Shown here piece by piece: positions 1 to 8,685 of a stretch of 64,000 bases of DNA; the first letter of the stretch is position 1, and every line of letters starts with the position of its first letter. Below the pieces are notes generated by a model, which did not search any database, had not been told where the DNA came from, and saw nothing but the letters and a program-made list of their open reading frames with translations. This DNA is from Streptomyces pluripotens (lineage in GTDB: Bacteria; Actinomycetota; Actinomycetes; Streptomycetales; Streptomycetaceae), in assembly GCF_000802245.2 (NCBI RefSeq), contig NZ_CP021080.1:7254001-7318000 (forward strand), written 5' to 3'. Made by a program: the position numbers and the translations under genes.

Positions 1-1113
1 TACGGTCACAACAACGCCTTCCTCAAGCAGGCCCTGCTGGACTACATCGCCCGGGACGGCGTCTCGCATGCGCTGGACATGTTCACCGTGGCGAGGCGGG
101 ACTTCCTCCAGGCCTTCCAGGACCTTGTCCTGACACCGCGGGGGCTGCCGTACAAGACGGTGTTCCCCGGTCCGGGCGGTGCGAACGCGGTCGAGGCGGC
201 TCTGAAGCTCGCCCGACGGGTGACCGGACGGCAGTCGGTGGTGAGCTTCACCAACTCCTTCCACGGAATGACCCTCGGAGCCCTCGCGGTCAGCGGCAAC
301 AGGGCGAAGCGTGCGGCCGCCGGTGTGGATCTGACCCTGACGACCCCGATGCCCTACGACGGCTACCCGGGCATTGGGGAGTCCGGCCCGCGCCATCTCG
401 ACCGGCTGCTGTCGGACGGGGGCAGCGGCCTGGACCGGCCCGCCGCCATCATCGTGGAGACCGTGCAGGGCGAGGGTGGGCTGAGGTCCGCCGACGCGGA
501 CTGGCTGCGCGACCTCGTCGAGGTGTGCACACGGCACGAGGTGCTGCTCATCGTGGACGACGTGCAGATGGGCTGCGGCCGTACGGGATCCTTCTTCAGC
601 TTCGAGGACGCCGGGATCACGCCCGACATGGTGTGTCTGTCCAAGTCCATCGGTGGCTTCGGCCTTCCTCTGGCACTCACCCTCATCCGGTCGGAGCTGG
701 ACGTCTGGAAGCCGGGCGACCACAGTGGCACGTTCCGCGGTGTCAGCGGTTCCTTCGTGACCGGTGCCCAGGCACTGCGCTCGTTCTGGAGCGACGGGAC
801 GCTGGAGAAGTCCACCCGCGAACGAGGGCAGCGGATCGCGGCGTCCCTGGCCGCCATCGCCATCGAGCACCCCGAGGCGGGTCTGGAGGTGCGGGGCCGG
901 GGATTCGCGGCCGGACTGCGCTTCGCCACGCCCGGAGCGGCCCGCGCGGTGTGCGTCGCGGCCTTCGAGGAGGGGCTGCTCATGGAGACCTCCGGTGCGG
1001 CCGGCGACGTGGTGAAGCTGCTGCCCCCGCTGACCATCAGCGACGACGACCTGGACGAGGGTCTCGACATCATCCGTACGTGCGTGGGCCCGGTACTCGC
1101 GCGGAGCAAGTGA
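1..1113 (+). CDS. EctB-like diaminobutyrate--2-oxoglutarate aminotransferase (5' end missing)
   Basis: Class III PLP aminotransferase, open from the first base of the window, so roughly 45 N-terminal residues lie outside. The visible protein begins YGHNNAFLKQ and carries the EctB-type blocks GPGGANAVEAALKLAR, FTNSFHGMTLG and a QGEGG segment. A VDDVQMGCGRTG block and LSKSIGGFG follow; the lysine of the latter is the expected Schiff-base residue. Family enzymes transfer an amino group from glutamate to L-aspartate semialdehyde, giving L-2,4-diaminobutyrate for ectoine or for peptide antibiotics. No ectA or ectC lies beside it; it is followed 12 bp later by an oxygenase and the deazaguanine genes. 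A role in supplying diaminobutyrate (or a related diamino acid) as a building block is therefore inferred. Exact substrate is unproven. Confidence 0.85.
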   Translation, partial: YGHNNAFLKQALLDYIARDGVSHALDMFTVARRDFLQAFQDLVLTPRGLPYKTVFPGPGGANAVEAALKLARRVTGRQSVVSFTNSFHGMTLGALAVSGNRAKRAAAGVDLTLTTPMPYDGYPGIGESGPRHLDRLLSDGGSGLDRPAAIIVETVQGEGGLRSADADWLRDLVEVCTRHEVLLIVDDVQMGCGRTGSFFSFEDAGITPDMVCLSKSIGGFGLPLALTLIRSELDVWKPGDHSGTFRGVSGSFVTGAQALRSFWSDGTLEKSTRERGQRIAASLAAIAIEHPEAGLEVRGRGFAAGLRFATPGAARAVCVAAFEEGLLMETSGAAGDVVKLLPPLTISDDDLDEGLDIIRTCVGPVLARSK

Positions 1114-1125
1114 GAGGCCACGGCT

Positions 1126-2121
1126 GTGCCAGGCAAGATTCCCGAAGTCGACCTTGAGGCGTGGCGCACGGCGTCCGACACCGAACGCGCCTCCATCACA
1201 GCGGAGTTGGACACCGCGCTGCGCGGCACCGGAATGTTCCTCGTGTCCGGGCACGGTGTGCCCGAAGCCGTGATGGACGACTTCCGGGCCACCGCCAAGC
1301 GCTTCTTCGCCCTGCGCAAGGAGGTCAAGGCCCAGTACGCTATCGAGGCCGCGTACGACGGCGGATGGCTCGAAATGCATCCACCCGGTGGGGTCGGGGT
1401 GCCGGTGAGCGAGGGCGAGGAGGCCCCCAGCGCGCCGGACCTACACGAGTCGTTCTACGTGGGGCCCGCCCATCGTACCGGCGACGAGCGGCGCGACCGC
1501 CTCAACTACCCGGCGAACCGCTGGCCGGCCGAGCTGCCCGAGTTGAGGGCGGCCGCGGATGCGTACACGACGCACATGGCGCGGGTGGTGGAGCAGGTCA
1601 ACCAGCTGCTCGCCGTCACCCTGGGCCTGCCGGAGGACTTCTTCACCTCGCGGGCGCGGATGGCGACGTGGACGCAGAACGCCAGCTGGTACCCCTCGTA
1701 CGCGAGCATCGGGCAGGTCGCCCGCGGACAGTTCCGCAACGGGCCGCACACCGATCTGGGTACCGTCACGCTGCTGAGCCGGCAGCGAGGCGTGGGCGGA
1801 CTGCAGGCGTGGAACGAGGAGGACGGCTGGTTCTCGCCGCCGTACAGCCCGGGCTCGCTCGTCGTCAACCTCGGTGACCTGATGGAACTGTGGACCGACG
1901 GGCGCTGGCGGGCGCTGAAGCACCGTGTGCTGCCCCCCAGCCCGGCGGCTCCCGACGAGGAACTGCTGTCGTTGGTCTTCTTCTTCGAGACCGACCCCGA
2001 CACGCTGATCGAGCCCCTGGCCGCTCCGGCCGGTGGTGGCCGAGGACTGCCGCCGGCATACGCGCGGCGGACGGTCCTGGAGAAGCTCGGCGTCTCGCCC
2101 GACTCGGTGGAGGTGGCCTGA
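1126..2121 (+). CDS. isopenicillin N synthase-like Fe(II)/2-oxoglutarate oxygenase
   Basis: 331 aa, GTG start, 12 bp after the aminotransferase. The N-terminal DIOX_N-type half (about residues 1-120, including GMFLVSGHGVPE) is followed by the double-stranded beta-helix core. The metal ligands are visible: His208 and Asp210 in GPHTDLG and His266 in LKHRVL. In many family members an Arg-x-Ser motif near the C-terminus binds 2-oxoglutarate; here the aligned stretch reads EELLSLVFFFE, so the arginine seems to be replaced by leucine. This could mean a different co-substrate mode or a misalignment. The enzyme probably hydroxylates, desaturates or cyclises a pathway intermediate. The downstream queC starts only 3 bp after its stop, so the two are probably co-translated. 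Confidence 0.8.
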   Translation: MPGKIPEVDLEAWRTASDTERASITAELDTALRGTGMFLVSGHGVPEAVMDDFRATAKRFFALRKEVKAQYAIEAAYDGGWLEMHPPGGVGVPVSEGEEAPSAPDLHESFYVGPAHRTGDERRDRLNYPANRWPAELPELRAAADAYTTHMARVVEQVNQLLAVTLGLPEDFFTSRARMATWTQNASWYPSYASIGQVARGQFRNGPHTDLGTVTLLSRQRGVGGLQAWNEEDGWFSPPYSPGSLVVNLGDLMELWTDGRWRALKHRVLPPSPAAPDEELLSLVFFFETDPDTLIEPLAAPAGGGRGLPPAYARRTVLEKLGVSPDSVEVA

Positions 2122-2124
2122 GAC

Positions 2125-2805
2125 ATGAGCAGAATCGTTGCCGTTGTGTCCGGTGGCATCGACTCGGTCACCATGGCGCATCACCTCGCGACCGCGGGCC
2201 ACGAGCTCCATGTACTGGCTGTCGACTACGGTCAGCGCCACCGCAAGGAACTCGAGTTCGCCGCGGCCGTAGCGGAGCGGCTCGGCGCGCCGTACGAGCA
2301 GGTCGATCTGCGCTCGCTGCGCAGCGTCATGCGCGGATCCTCGCTGACGGATCCGTCCGTCAGCGTGCCGCGCCCCGACCGGCCGGTCGGCGGGAACCCC
2401 AACATCGTGCCGAACCGCAACGCCGTGCTGTTGTCGGTGGCGTTCGCGCTGGCGGTCACCGTGCGGGCCGACGCCGTCGCCTTCGGCGTCATGGCCGAGG
2501 ACGTGGGCCCGTCCGACACCTCCCCGGAGTTCCTGCGGCTGTTCCTTGAGATGGAGCGCGTGGCGACCAAGGGTTCGCTCGCGCCCGAGGTCGAACTGCT
2601 GGCTCCGCTGATCGAACTGCCGAAGACCGGAGTCATCGCCCTCGGCCAGAGGCTCGGCGTGCCCTGGGACAAGACCTGGACGTGCTTCCGCGGTGAGGAC
2701 ATCCACTGCGGTGCGTGTGCGGCGTGCGTGGAGAGACGCGGAGCGTTCGCGGATCTCGGCATCACGGACCCGACGGACTATCGCGAAGCGCTGACACCGC
2801 GGTGA
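2125..2805 (+). CDS. queC: 7-cyano-7-deazaguanine (preQ0) synthase QueC
   Basis: 226 aa, matching QueC length. The N-terminal PP-loop SGGIDS (about residues 10-15) binds ATP. Further conserved blocks are VDYGQRHRKEL and NPNIVPNRNAVLLS. The C-terminal zinc site is CxxGxDIHCGACAACVERRGAF-like (TCFRGEDIHCGACAAC). QueC converts 7-carboxy-7-deazaguanine to preQ0 with ammonia and two ATP, via the amide. It lies in a same-strand run with queE, queD and folE, together covering GTP to preQ0. Streptomyces usually do not need this whole set for tRNA modification next to biosynthetic genes, so a role in a secondary metabolite is inferred from context. Confidence 0.95.
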   Translation: MSRIVAVVSGGIDSVTMAHHLATAGHELHVLAVDYGQRHRKELEFAAAVAERLGAPYEQVDLRSLRSVMRGSSLTDPSVSVPRPDRPVGGNPNIVPNRNAVLLSVAFALAVTVRADAVAFGVMAEDVGPSDTSPEFLRLFLEMERVATKGSLAPEVELLAPLIELPKTGVIALGQRLGVPWDKTWTCFRGEDIHCGACAACVERRGAFADLGITDPTDYREALTPR

Positions 2806-2857
2806 CCGGCGCCGACCGCCGCACCGGTGGCTTCGACACGAAGGGGGGCGGTGCCGG

Positions 2858-3571
2858 GTGGAAACGGAACTCGTAGTCAATGAGATCTTCGGTCCTACCG
2901 TCCAGGGCGAGGGCCGATCCATGGGCCGCAGATGCGCGTTCCTGCGACTTGGCGGCTGCAACCTGTCGTGCACGTGGTGCGACACGCCCTACACATGGGA
3001 CTGGACCGGGGCGGGCGACTCCGGGGTCGCGTACGACCCCCGCAAGGAGCTGCACCGCCGTTCCGTCCGCGAGGTGGCCGAGGAGCTCCTCGCGTTCGGT
3101 GTCGGGCTGATCGTCATCTCCGGCGGGGAGCCGCTCGGTCAGCAGAACCGACTGATCCCGCTGGTCGAGCTGCTCACGGCACGAGGCCTGGAGATCGAGA
3201 TCGAGACCAACGGCACGCACGCCCCGGATCCGGCCCTGGTGGCCGCCAAAGTCCGTTTCAACGTCTCCCCGAAGCTGGCCCACTCGGGCGACTCGGTCGA
3301 ACGGCGGATCGTGCCGAGCGCGCTGAGGAGCCTCGCGGTCACGGAAGGCACCACGTTCAAATTCGTCTGCCGCAACACCGACGACCTGGACGAAGTGGGC
3401 GCGCTGGTCGAGGAGTTCACCCTCGGTTCGGTTTGGATCATGCCCAAGGGGCAGACCGGGGCCGAGATCAGCCGGCACATGGCCGGGCTGGCCGACGCGG
3501 TGATCGCACGGGGCTGGAATCTCACAACACGCCTGCACACCTTGTTGTGGGGCGACACGCGGGGTGTTTGA
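2858..3571 (+). CDS. queE: 7-carboxy-7-deazaguanine synthase QueE (radical SAM)
   Basis: 237 aa; GTG start preceded by a purine-rich AAGGGGGG. The N-terminus has NEIFGPTVQGEG and the radical-SAM cluster motif CNLSCTWC (CxxxCxxC) with the QueE-typical following DTPYTWDW. GGEP (ISGGEPLGQ) and the ETNGTHAP and VSPKLAHSGD blocks are also present. QueE contracts the ring of 6-carboxy-tetrahydropterin to 7-carboxy-7-deazaguanine using SAM, a [4Fe-4S] cluster and Mg2+. It lies 52 bp after queC and 38 bp before queD, consistent with one transcript. Confidence 0.95.
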   Translation: METELVVNEIFGPTVQGEGRSMGRRCAFLRLGGCNLSCTWCDTPYTWDWTGAGDSGVAYDPRKELHRRSVREVAEELLAFGVGLIVISGGEPLGQQNRLIPLVELLTARGLEIEIETNGTHAPDPALVAAKVRFNVSPKLAHSGDSVERRIVPSALRSLAVTEGTTFKFVCRNTDDLDEVGALVEEFTLGSVWIMPKGQTGAEISRHMAGLADAVIARGWNLTTRLHTLLWGDTRGV

Positions 3572-3609
3572 ACGCGTGGCTGAAACAAGCGGAAAGGTGA
3601 ATCGGGGAC

Positions 3610-3972
3610 ATGACGCTGCGCATCACGAAGAAGTTCGAGTTCTCTGCCAGCCATCAGCTCTCCGGTCTGGCGGAGGGACATCAGTGTGGTCGGCTGCACG
3701 GCCACAACTACGTCATCGAGCTGGAGCTGAGCGCCGACCGGACTGAACTGACGCGGACGGGTTTCGTGCGTGACTACGGCGAGTTGGCCTCCTTCAAGGC
3801 GTGGCTCGACCGGACGCTCGACCACCGGCACCTCAACGACCTGGTGGACGACAACCCCACCGCCGAGAACCTGGCGGTGTGGCTCTACGAACGGTGGTCG
3901 AAGGAGTTCCCGGAGCTGACATCCGTGCGAATCTCCGAAACCCCCAAGACCTGGGCCGAGTACCGGCCCTGA
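3610..3972 (+). CDS. queD: 6-carboxy-5,6,7,8-tetrahydropterin synthase QueD
   Basis: 120 aa, the usual QueD/PTPS length. The catalytic and zinc residues are visible: His in SASHQL, Cys-Gly and His-x-His in QCGRLHGHNY, DHRHLND, PTAENLA and the terminal glutamate block SETPKTWAEY. QueD turns 7,8-dihydroneopterin triphosphate, the FolE product, into 6-carboxytetrahydropterin with loss of acetaldehyde and triphosphate. It sits between queE and folE in the same direction. Confidence 0.95.
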   Translation: MTLRITKKFEFSASHQLSGLAEGHQCGRLHGHNYVIELELSADRTELTRTGFVRDYGELASFKAWLDRTLDHRHLNDLVDDNPTAENLAVWLYERWSKEFPELTSVRISETPKTWAEYRP

Positions 3973-4055
3973 GGACCCCGGTCGGCTGGTGATGGCCAGC
4001 CGACCGTTCAGAATTCGAACAACGGCCGTGCCGGTTGGTCTGGAAAGGTGCCTGA

Positions 4056-4649
4056 ATGTCTGTAACGACCTGGGTGCAGGAGGGTGACGTCGACTCGGAG
4101 GAGCCGCGCGAGGAAGACCCCTTGGTCGGACTCGCCCGGCAGCTCCTGAAGGAGATCGGGGAGAACCCCGATCGGGACGGACTGCGCGATACGCCGACGC
4201 GGTTCGCCCGCTGGTGGCGCGAATTCATCAACTACGAGCCGGGTTCGGTCGGCACCCTGTTCGAGTCGGTCGACACCAAGCAACTGGTGATCGTCTCGGA
4301 CATTCAGGTCTGGTCGCTCTGCGAGCACCACCTGCTGCCGTTCAACTGCTCGGTGACGATCGCCTACCGGCCGACCGACCGCCTGCTGGGCCTGTCGAAG
4401 TTCGCCCGGATCGCCCATCGGCACGCGCACAAGCTCCAGGTTCAGGAGCGGCTGGTCTCCGAGATTGCCGAGGACATCGCACAGCTCAGCGGGGCGGAGG
4501 ACGTGGCCGTCATCGCCAGGGGCGAGCACCTGTGCATGACGATGCGCGGCATCAAGGCGGCCGCTCAGATGACCTCGACCGCCTACCGCGGGGCCTTCGG
4601 CGAGGACGCGGCGCTGCGGGCCGAGATGTTCAACCTGCTGCGCCCCTGA
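4056..4649 (+). CDS. folE: GTP cyclohydrolase I FolE
   Basis: 197 aa. The hallmark zinc and substrate residues are present in SLCEHHLLPF and GEHLCMTMRGI. RDGLRDTPTRFARWW and GLSKFARIAHRHAHKLQVQERL are the other conserved blocks. The enzyme opens GTP to 7,8-dihydroneopterin triphosphate, the first step of both folate and 7-deazapurine pathways. A folE adjacent to queC/D/E is best read as a dedicated pathway copy rather than the housekeeping folate gene. It is the last gene of the rightward run and is followed by hairpins. Confidence 0.95.
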   Translation: MSVTTWVQEGDVDSEEPREEDPLVGLARQLLKEIGENPDRDGLRDTPTRFARWWREFINYEPGSVGTLFESVDTKQLVIVSDIQVWSLCEHHLLPFNCSVTIAYRPTDRLLGLSKFARIAHRHAHKLQVQERLVSEIAEDIAQLSGAEDVAVIARGEHLCMTMRGIKAAAQMTSTAYRGAFGEDAALRAEMFNLLRP

Positions 4650-4719
4650 GACCGATCCGCATTCCCTGAGAGAGACCTGTCCGGGGCCGTAGCCACGGCC
4701 CTGTCTGTCATACCGATCC

Positions 4720-4739
4720 GGGGCCGCCGTCGCGGCCCC
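4720..4739 (+). terminator. GC hairpin after folE
   Basis: A 7-bp GGGGCCG/CGGCCCC stem with a 6-nt loop lies about 70 bp after folE. A weaker GGGGCCGT...ACGGCCC hairpin sits just upstream (4684-4701). There is no U-tract, which is common for Streptomyces terminators. It separates the deazaguanine operon from the regulator gene. Confidence 0.5.
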
Positions 4740-4777
4740 GTACCGGGTCGCAGCTGCGGCCCCGAGGAGCACGTGCC

Positions 4778-6250
4778 ATGGAAACACCATCGGTGTCAGG
4801 AATCGGCCGGATCACCACTCGGTCCTCGGGACGGGAGACGCCGATGACCCTGCGCCTCGAACCGGCCGTCGCCGCCGATGAGTCGACCCAGCTGGACACC
4901 CCGGTGGGGCTCCGTCAGGGCTGGGCCGACGACGGCGGGAGCGGGGCCACATCCTTCGGGCGGCGACTGCGCGACCTGCGACTGCGCAACGGACTGTCCC
5001 AACAGCAGTTGGCGCGCTGCAGCAGCCTCAGCGTTCGCGCGATACGCGATCTGGAGAACGGTAGGGTGCGGCACCCCAGGGCGGACTCCCTGCGTCTGCT
5101 CGCCGACGCCCTCGGCCTCAGTGCTCCCCAGATGACACGGCTCGTGAACGACCATTCGCTCGGCTTCCCGCCGGGGTCGACCGAGCCGGCCGTGAGCGGC
5201 CCGTTCATCGGCCGAGAACAGGAGGTCGCGGCGCTGACGGCGATGCTCGGCGCCGAGAACCACCGTCTGGTCACGATCATCGGGATCGAGGGCGTCGGCA
5301 AGACGCGGCTCGCACGGGAGGTGGCGCACGCACTCGAGACGACCGGGCGCACCACGGTCCACTGGCTGTCCCTGGACGACGACCAGCTCCGAAACCGCGG
5401 CGGGGCACCGGTGGTGGCTGCGGCGCGACCCACGTGGTCGCGCGAGGGCGTGAACTTCTGGCGCCACAGCCGTCGGCGCCTCGCCGATACCATCGGGGAC
5501 TCGGACAGCCTCCTCGTCCTCGACGGGGCCTGGCCGGGGGACGAGTCGGCGGACCTCGCGGCCGACCTCGCGGCCGCATGCCCCGGGCTGCGGATTCTCG
5601 TCACGACGAGAGAGCCCGGCGAGATGCCCCTCGACACCTTCTTCCCTCTAGCGCCGCTTCCGGTGCCCCCGTCCGACGCCGAGACGGCGGACCTGGACGA
5701 GGTGGCGTCGGTGGCGCTGCTGCTGGCCCAGACGAAGCGCGTTCAGCCGGCCTTCCGCCCCGACGACGGCATGCTCGCGGACGTCGTCCGGATCTGCCGA
5801 GCGCTCGACGGCCTTCCCGCCGCTCTCGAGTCCGCTGCCCACTGGACTCTGGTCTACTCCCTGCGGCAGCTCGCCCACCAGCTCACCACCGATCCGCTCA
5901 CCGTCGCGCGACGACCCCACGGCGGCCATCGACGACCGGACGCCTACGCGTCGGTCCACCGGACCGTCGCCGCGCTGAGCGGCCGCCAACGGGACCTGGT
6001 GGCGACCATGTCCCGCCGGTCGTCACGGGAGTCGGGCGGCTACTGGTCGGTGCCGGAGGTGGCGGCCACGATGGGTCTGACGGCCGCGGAATGCGCCGAC
6101 GACATCTACCACCTCGTCATTCTGGGCCTCCTTCGCCGCATCGACCATCACGACGTGGCGATGTTCAGGGTGCTCAACATCGTCAGCCTGGCCGGACAGA
6201 GCGCGATCTCCGGACAGCAAGCCATCACCGGACAGAACGCGGCAGCGTGA
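4778..6250 (+). CDS. XRE-type HTH plus NB-ARC/AAA ATPase regulator
   Basis: 490 aa. An XRE helix-turn-helix spans about residues 65-130 (FGRRLRDLRLRNGLSQQQLA...VRAIRDLENGRV). A FIGREQEVAAL block and a Walker A P-loop GIEGVGKTRLA (about residue 170) follow. The hhGRExE NB-ARC-like layout continues with LLVLDGAW as Walker B, then a helical region predicted from sequence only. The C-terminus ends in short GQ-rich repeats (GQSAISGQQAITGQ). No TPR or WD repeat sensor domain follows, so the protein is shorter than many STAND regulators. Start could also be ATG 4844. As the only regulator in the cluster it is the best candidate pathway activator, possibly acting on the GGCAGAA repeats; that link is inference. 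Confidence 0.75.
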   Translation: METPSVSGIGRITTRSSGRETPMTLRLEPAVAADESTQLDTPVGLRQGWADDGGSGATSFGRRLRDLRLRNGLSQQQLARCSSLSVRAIRDLENGRVRHPRADSLRLLADALGLSAPQMTRLVNDHSLGFPPGSTEPAVSGPFIGREQEVAALTAMLGAENHRLVTIIGIEGVGKTRLAREVAHALETTGRTTVHWLSLDDDQLRNRGGAPVVAAARPTWSREGVNFWRHSRRRLADTIGDSDSLLVLDGAWPGDESADLAADLAAACPGLRILVTTREPGEMPLDTFFPLAPLPVPPSDAETADLDEVASVALLLAQTKRVQPAFRPDDGMLADVVRICRALDGLPAALESAAHWTLVYSLRQLAHQLTTDPLTVARRPHGGHRRPDAYASVHRTVAALSGRQRDLVATMSRRSSRESGGYWSVPEVAATMGLTAAECADDIYHLVILGLLRRIDHHDVAMFRVLNIVSLAGQSAISGQQAITGQNAAA

Positions 6251-6277
6251 TCCGGATACATCAGGAAGGATGAGACA

Positions 6278-7144
6278 GTGCGACTCTGCACTCTTCGCAC
6301 CGAGACCGGTGAGGACGTCGGGGTGTCGGTGCCTGGCGGAATCGCCACACTGAGTGTCATCAACGCCACCGTGACAACCAGCTACGGCCCCACCCTGCTG
6401 GACGTCATCCGCAAGGGCGAGGCTGCCGAGCTCGCGGCCGCGGTCGCCTCGCTGCCGGACCTCGGTGTGCCGGCCGCCCGCGACGAGCCGGAGTTCGGGC
6501 CGATCTACCGGTACCCGCCGAAGTTGTGGGGTGTGGGCCTGAACTACGTGCGCCACGCCGACGACCTCGGAGTCCGCCAGCCGACCGACGCCCCCGGCTC
6601 CTACCTGCGGCCGTCCTCCACGGTGATCGGGTACGGCGACGACATCCTGCTCCCCGGCCAGTCGCAGCGCGTCACCGCCGAAGCCGAGCTGGGCGTGGTC
6701 ATCGGAACCACCTGCCGCGACGTCGCGCCCGAGAACGCCTCGTCCGTCGTCTTCGGCTACACCACGGTGCTGGACATGACCGCCGAGGACGCGATCCGGG
6801 TCAACGCCCGCCACATTCCCTGGGCGAAGGCGTTCGACACCTTCTGCAGCCTCGGCCCCTGGATCGTCACCCCGGACGAGATACCCGACCTCTCCGCCGT
6901 GCGGATCTCCACCGTCGTCAACGGCCGGACGATCGCGTCCAACCAGGTGTCCGCGATGATGTACGACCCCCACTGGCAGGTCGGTTACTTCTCCGGCGGG
7001 ATGGTTCTCGAAGCCGGATCGGTGATTGCCACGGGGACCCCGGGCGCCGGTGTCATCCAGGACGGGGACACCGTGGAAGCACGTGTCGAGGGCGTCGGCG
7101 ACCTTCGCAACACCGTCAGGCTGGACCCCGGGGCTTCGGCGTAG
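6278..7144 (+). CDS. fumarylacetoacetate hydrolase (FAH)-fold enzyme
   Basis: 288 aa, GTG start preceded by GGAAGG. An N-terminal ~70-residue lead is followed by the FAH core: KLWGVGLNYVRHADD, SYLRPSSTVIGYGDDILLP, metal-binding AEAELGVVIG (ExE) and FGYTTVLDMTAED. KAFDTFCSLGPW and the C-terminal GSVIATGTPGAG complete it. Family members hydrolyse C-C bonds of 1,3-diketo acids, decarboxylate oxaloacetate-like acids or isomerise unsaturated oxo acids. In a cluster with a pyruvate aldolase it may act on an oxo-acid side chain. It starts 27 bp after the regulator and is convergent with the ATP-grasp gene at 7307. Confidence 0.8.
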   Translation: MRLCTLRTETGEDVGVSVPGGIATLSVINATVTTSYGPTLLDVIRKGEAAELAAAVASLPDLGVPAARDEPEFGPIYRYPPKLWGVGLNYVRHADDLGVRQPTDAPGSYLRPSSTVIGYGDDILLPGQSQRVTAEAELGVVIGTTCRDVAPENASSVVFGYTTVLDMTAEDAIRVNARHIPWAKAFDTFCSLGPWIVTPDEIPDLSAVRISTVVNGRTIASNQVSAMMYDPHWQVGYFSGGMVLEAGSVIATGTPGAGVIQDGDTVEARVEGVGDLRNTVRLDPGASA

Positions 7145-7174
7145 TCGCTTTCGGTCCCGCTGGTGACCGGACGA

Positions 7175-7239
7175 CGCCCGGGAGCGCCGGGGATGCCGGC
7201 TCGGCGGGGTCGGATCCCCGGCGGCCCGCGTCCCGGGCG
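7175..7239. terminator. convergent-gene stem-loop region
   Basis: CGCCCGGGA at 7175 pairs with TCCCGGGCG at 7231, and inside it CGCCGGGG pairs with CCCCGGCG. The structure lies between the ends of the FAH gene (+) and the ATP-grasp gene (-), a natural place for a bidirectional terminator. Confidence 0.5.
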
Positions 7240-7306
7240 CCCGTGGGCGGGACACGGGCCGACATGGACACGCTCGCCGGTCTGTGAACCGTCGAGTCCG
7301 CCCCTG

Positions 7307-8590
7307 TCAGCCTCCGGCTCCCGGTGGCACCGCCGTCGGATCGACGGGGTCGGGTGTGATCTCCAACCTGACCGTCTCTCGGGCGAGGGCAATGGTGCGC
7401 AGTACGGCCGCTCTGTCCGGGCCGTGCACCGAGGCGCTGACGGGGATGCACAGGCTGTGGTCGGTGATCGGCACATGGTCCCCGGGCCTGAACCCCGCGA
7501 GCACGTCGGCGACGCCTGGCAGGGCACCCAGTTCGTCCAGGCCGTGGACGGCCACCAGGGTGCCGGGCGCGTCGTCGTTGCGGATGACGACGGAGCCGAG
7601 CACGGCTGTGAAGTTGTGGTCCCCGTCGATTACGCCCGGACGGCGGCCGAGGAAGCACTCCACGGCGTCGTGGAACGGCCGCAGGTCGGAGTGCCTCGAC
7701 CACATCGTCACCGCGGGCCCGCCCGAGAAGCGGGCCGCGAGCTCGATCAGATAGACGTCGTCCCCGTCACCGCTGCACTTGACCTCGATGTGTCCCGGTC
7801 CCTGACGGATGCCGAACGCGTCGAGCGCCTGCCGGCAAAACCGTTCCACCCGGCCGTGGTCGGGATGGCTGTCATCGATCTGGACGATGTCCCACAGGGG
7901 AAAGTCGTAGTCGCGGTCGTCGGGCCGTCGGTACTCCCAGATGTCGATCAGCCGGTGCTCACCGTCGGAGCTGCAGAAGTTCACGGCGTACTCGCGTCCG
8001 CGTACGTAGCGCTCCACCAGCCATTCGGTGACTGGCTGACCGGACGGGTCGACCGTCCACACCTTGCCCGTCTCGTCCAGGTCCGCAGCGTCGCTGATGA
8101 CCGAAACGCCGTAGGATCCGGTTCCCATCGTCTGCTTCACGATGACGGGAAAGCCGATGCCCCGTGCGGCCGCCGCCACCTCACCGGGGGAGTGGACCAG
8201 CCGGAACTCCGGGACGCGGACCTGCGTTCGCACGGCCCTGTGCCGCATCGCCACCTTGTTCCGCCGCGCCCAGCCCAGATCGGGGTCGTTGCCGGGCAGG
8301 CCGAGCCGTGCCGCGATCTCGTCGGCCACGTGGAGGCTCGTCCCGCTGGCGGGGACGACGGCCCGTACGTCGAACCCGGTTGCACGGACCCGCCGGACGG
8401 CGTCCTCCGCGTCGCCGACCCGGAGCGACATCGCGTCGTCGAGGTCGGCCTGCCGCATGGCGCGTGCGGACAGGCCTGTGAACAGCGAGAGCGCGTCGAA
8501 ACCGAGATCGCTGATGGCGGTTCGGTATGCGCGTCCATTCCCGGTGTCACAGGGGTCGATCAGCAGGATCACTGGGGCTTTCGGTTCCAC
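7307..8590 (-). CDS. ATP-grasp carboxylate-amine ligase (paralogue A)
   Basis: 427 aa. GTG at 8590 is chosen because GAGAAGAG lies 5 nt upstream and the paralogue at 15459 starts at the same alignment position. The N-terminus (VILLIDPCDTGN) is a pre-ATP-grasp domain, then GFPVIVKQTMGTGSYGV is the glycine-rich ATP loop. WLVERYVRGREYAVN follows, and GPGHIEVKCSGDGDDVYLIELAARFSG holds the Mg-binding E...E/N region. DIWEYRRPDDRDYDFPLWD is shared almost word for word with the ligase at 15459. Such ligases form amide or peptide bonds through acyl phosphates. It follows the aldolase gene in a leftward operon. Confidence 0.85.
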   Translation of the reverse strand: MEPKAPVILLIDPCDTGNGRAYRTAISDLGFDALSLFTGLSARAMRQADLDDAMSLRVGDAEDAVRRVRATGFDVRAVVPASGTSLHVADEIAARLGLPGNDPDLGWARRNKVAMRHRAVRTQVRVPEFRLVHSPGEVAAAARGIGFPVIVKQTMGTGSYGVSVISDAADLDETGKVWTVDPSGQPVTEWLVERYVRGREYAVNFCSSDGEHRLIDIWEYRRPDDRDYDFPLWDIVQIDDSHPDHGRVERFCRQALDAFGIRQGPGHIEVKCSGDGDDVYLIELAARFSGGPAVTMWSRHSDLRPFHDAVECFLGRRPGVIDGDHNFTAVLGSVVIRNDDAPGTLVAVHGLDELGALPGVADVLAGFRPGDHVPITDHSLCIPVSASVHGPDRAAVLRTIALARETVRLEITPDPVDPTAVPPGAGG

Positions 8591-8685
8591 GGAAACTCTT
8601 CTCGGGCCGGGTATGCGAACGGTCAGGGGCGGGGGAGGGCGGACAGCTCCGTGCGAGGCGTCACCGGAGCTCTCGGTGACGACGA

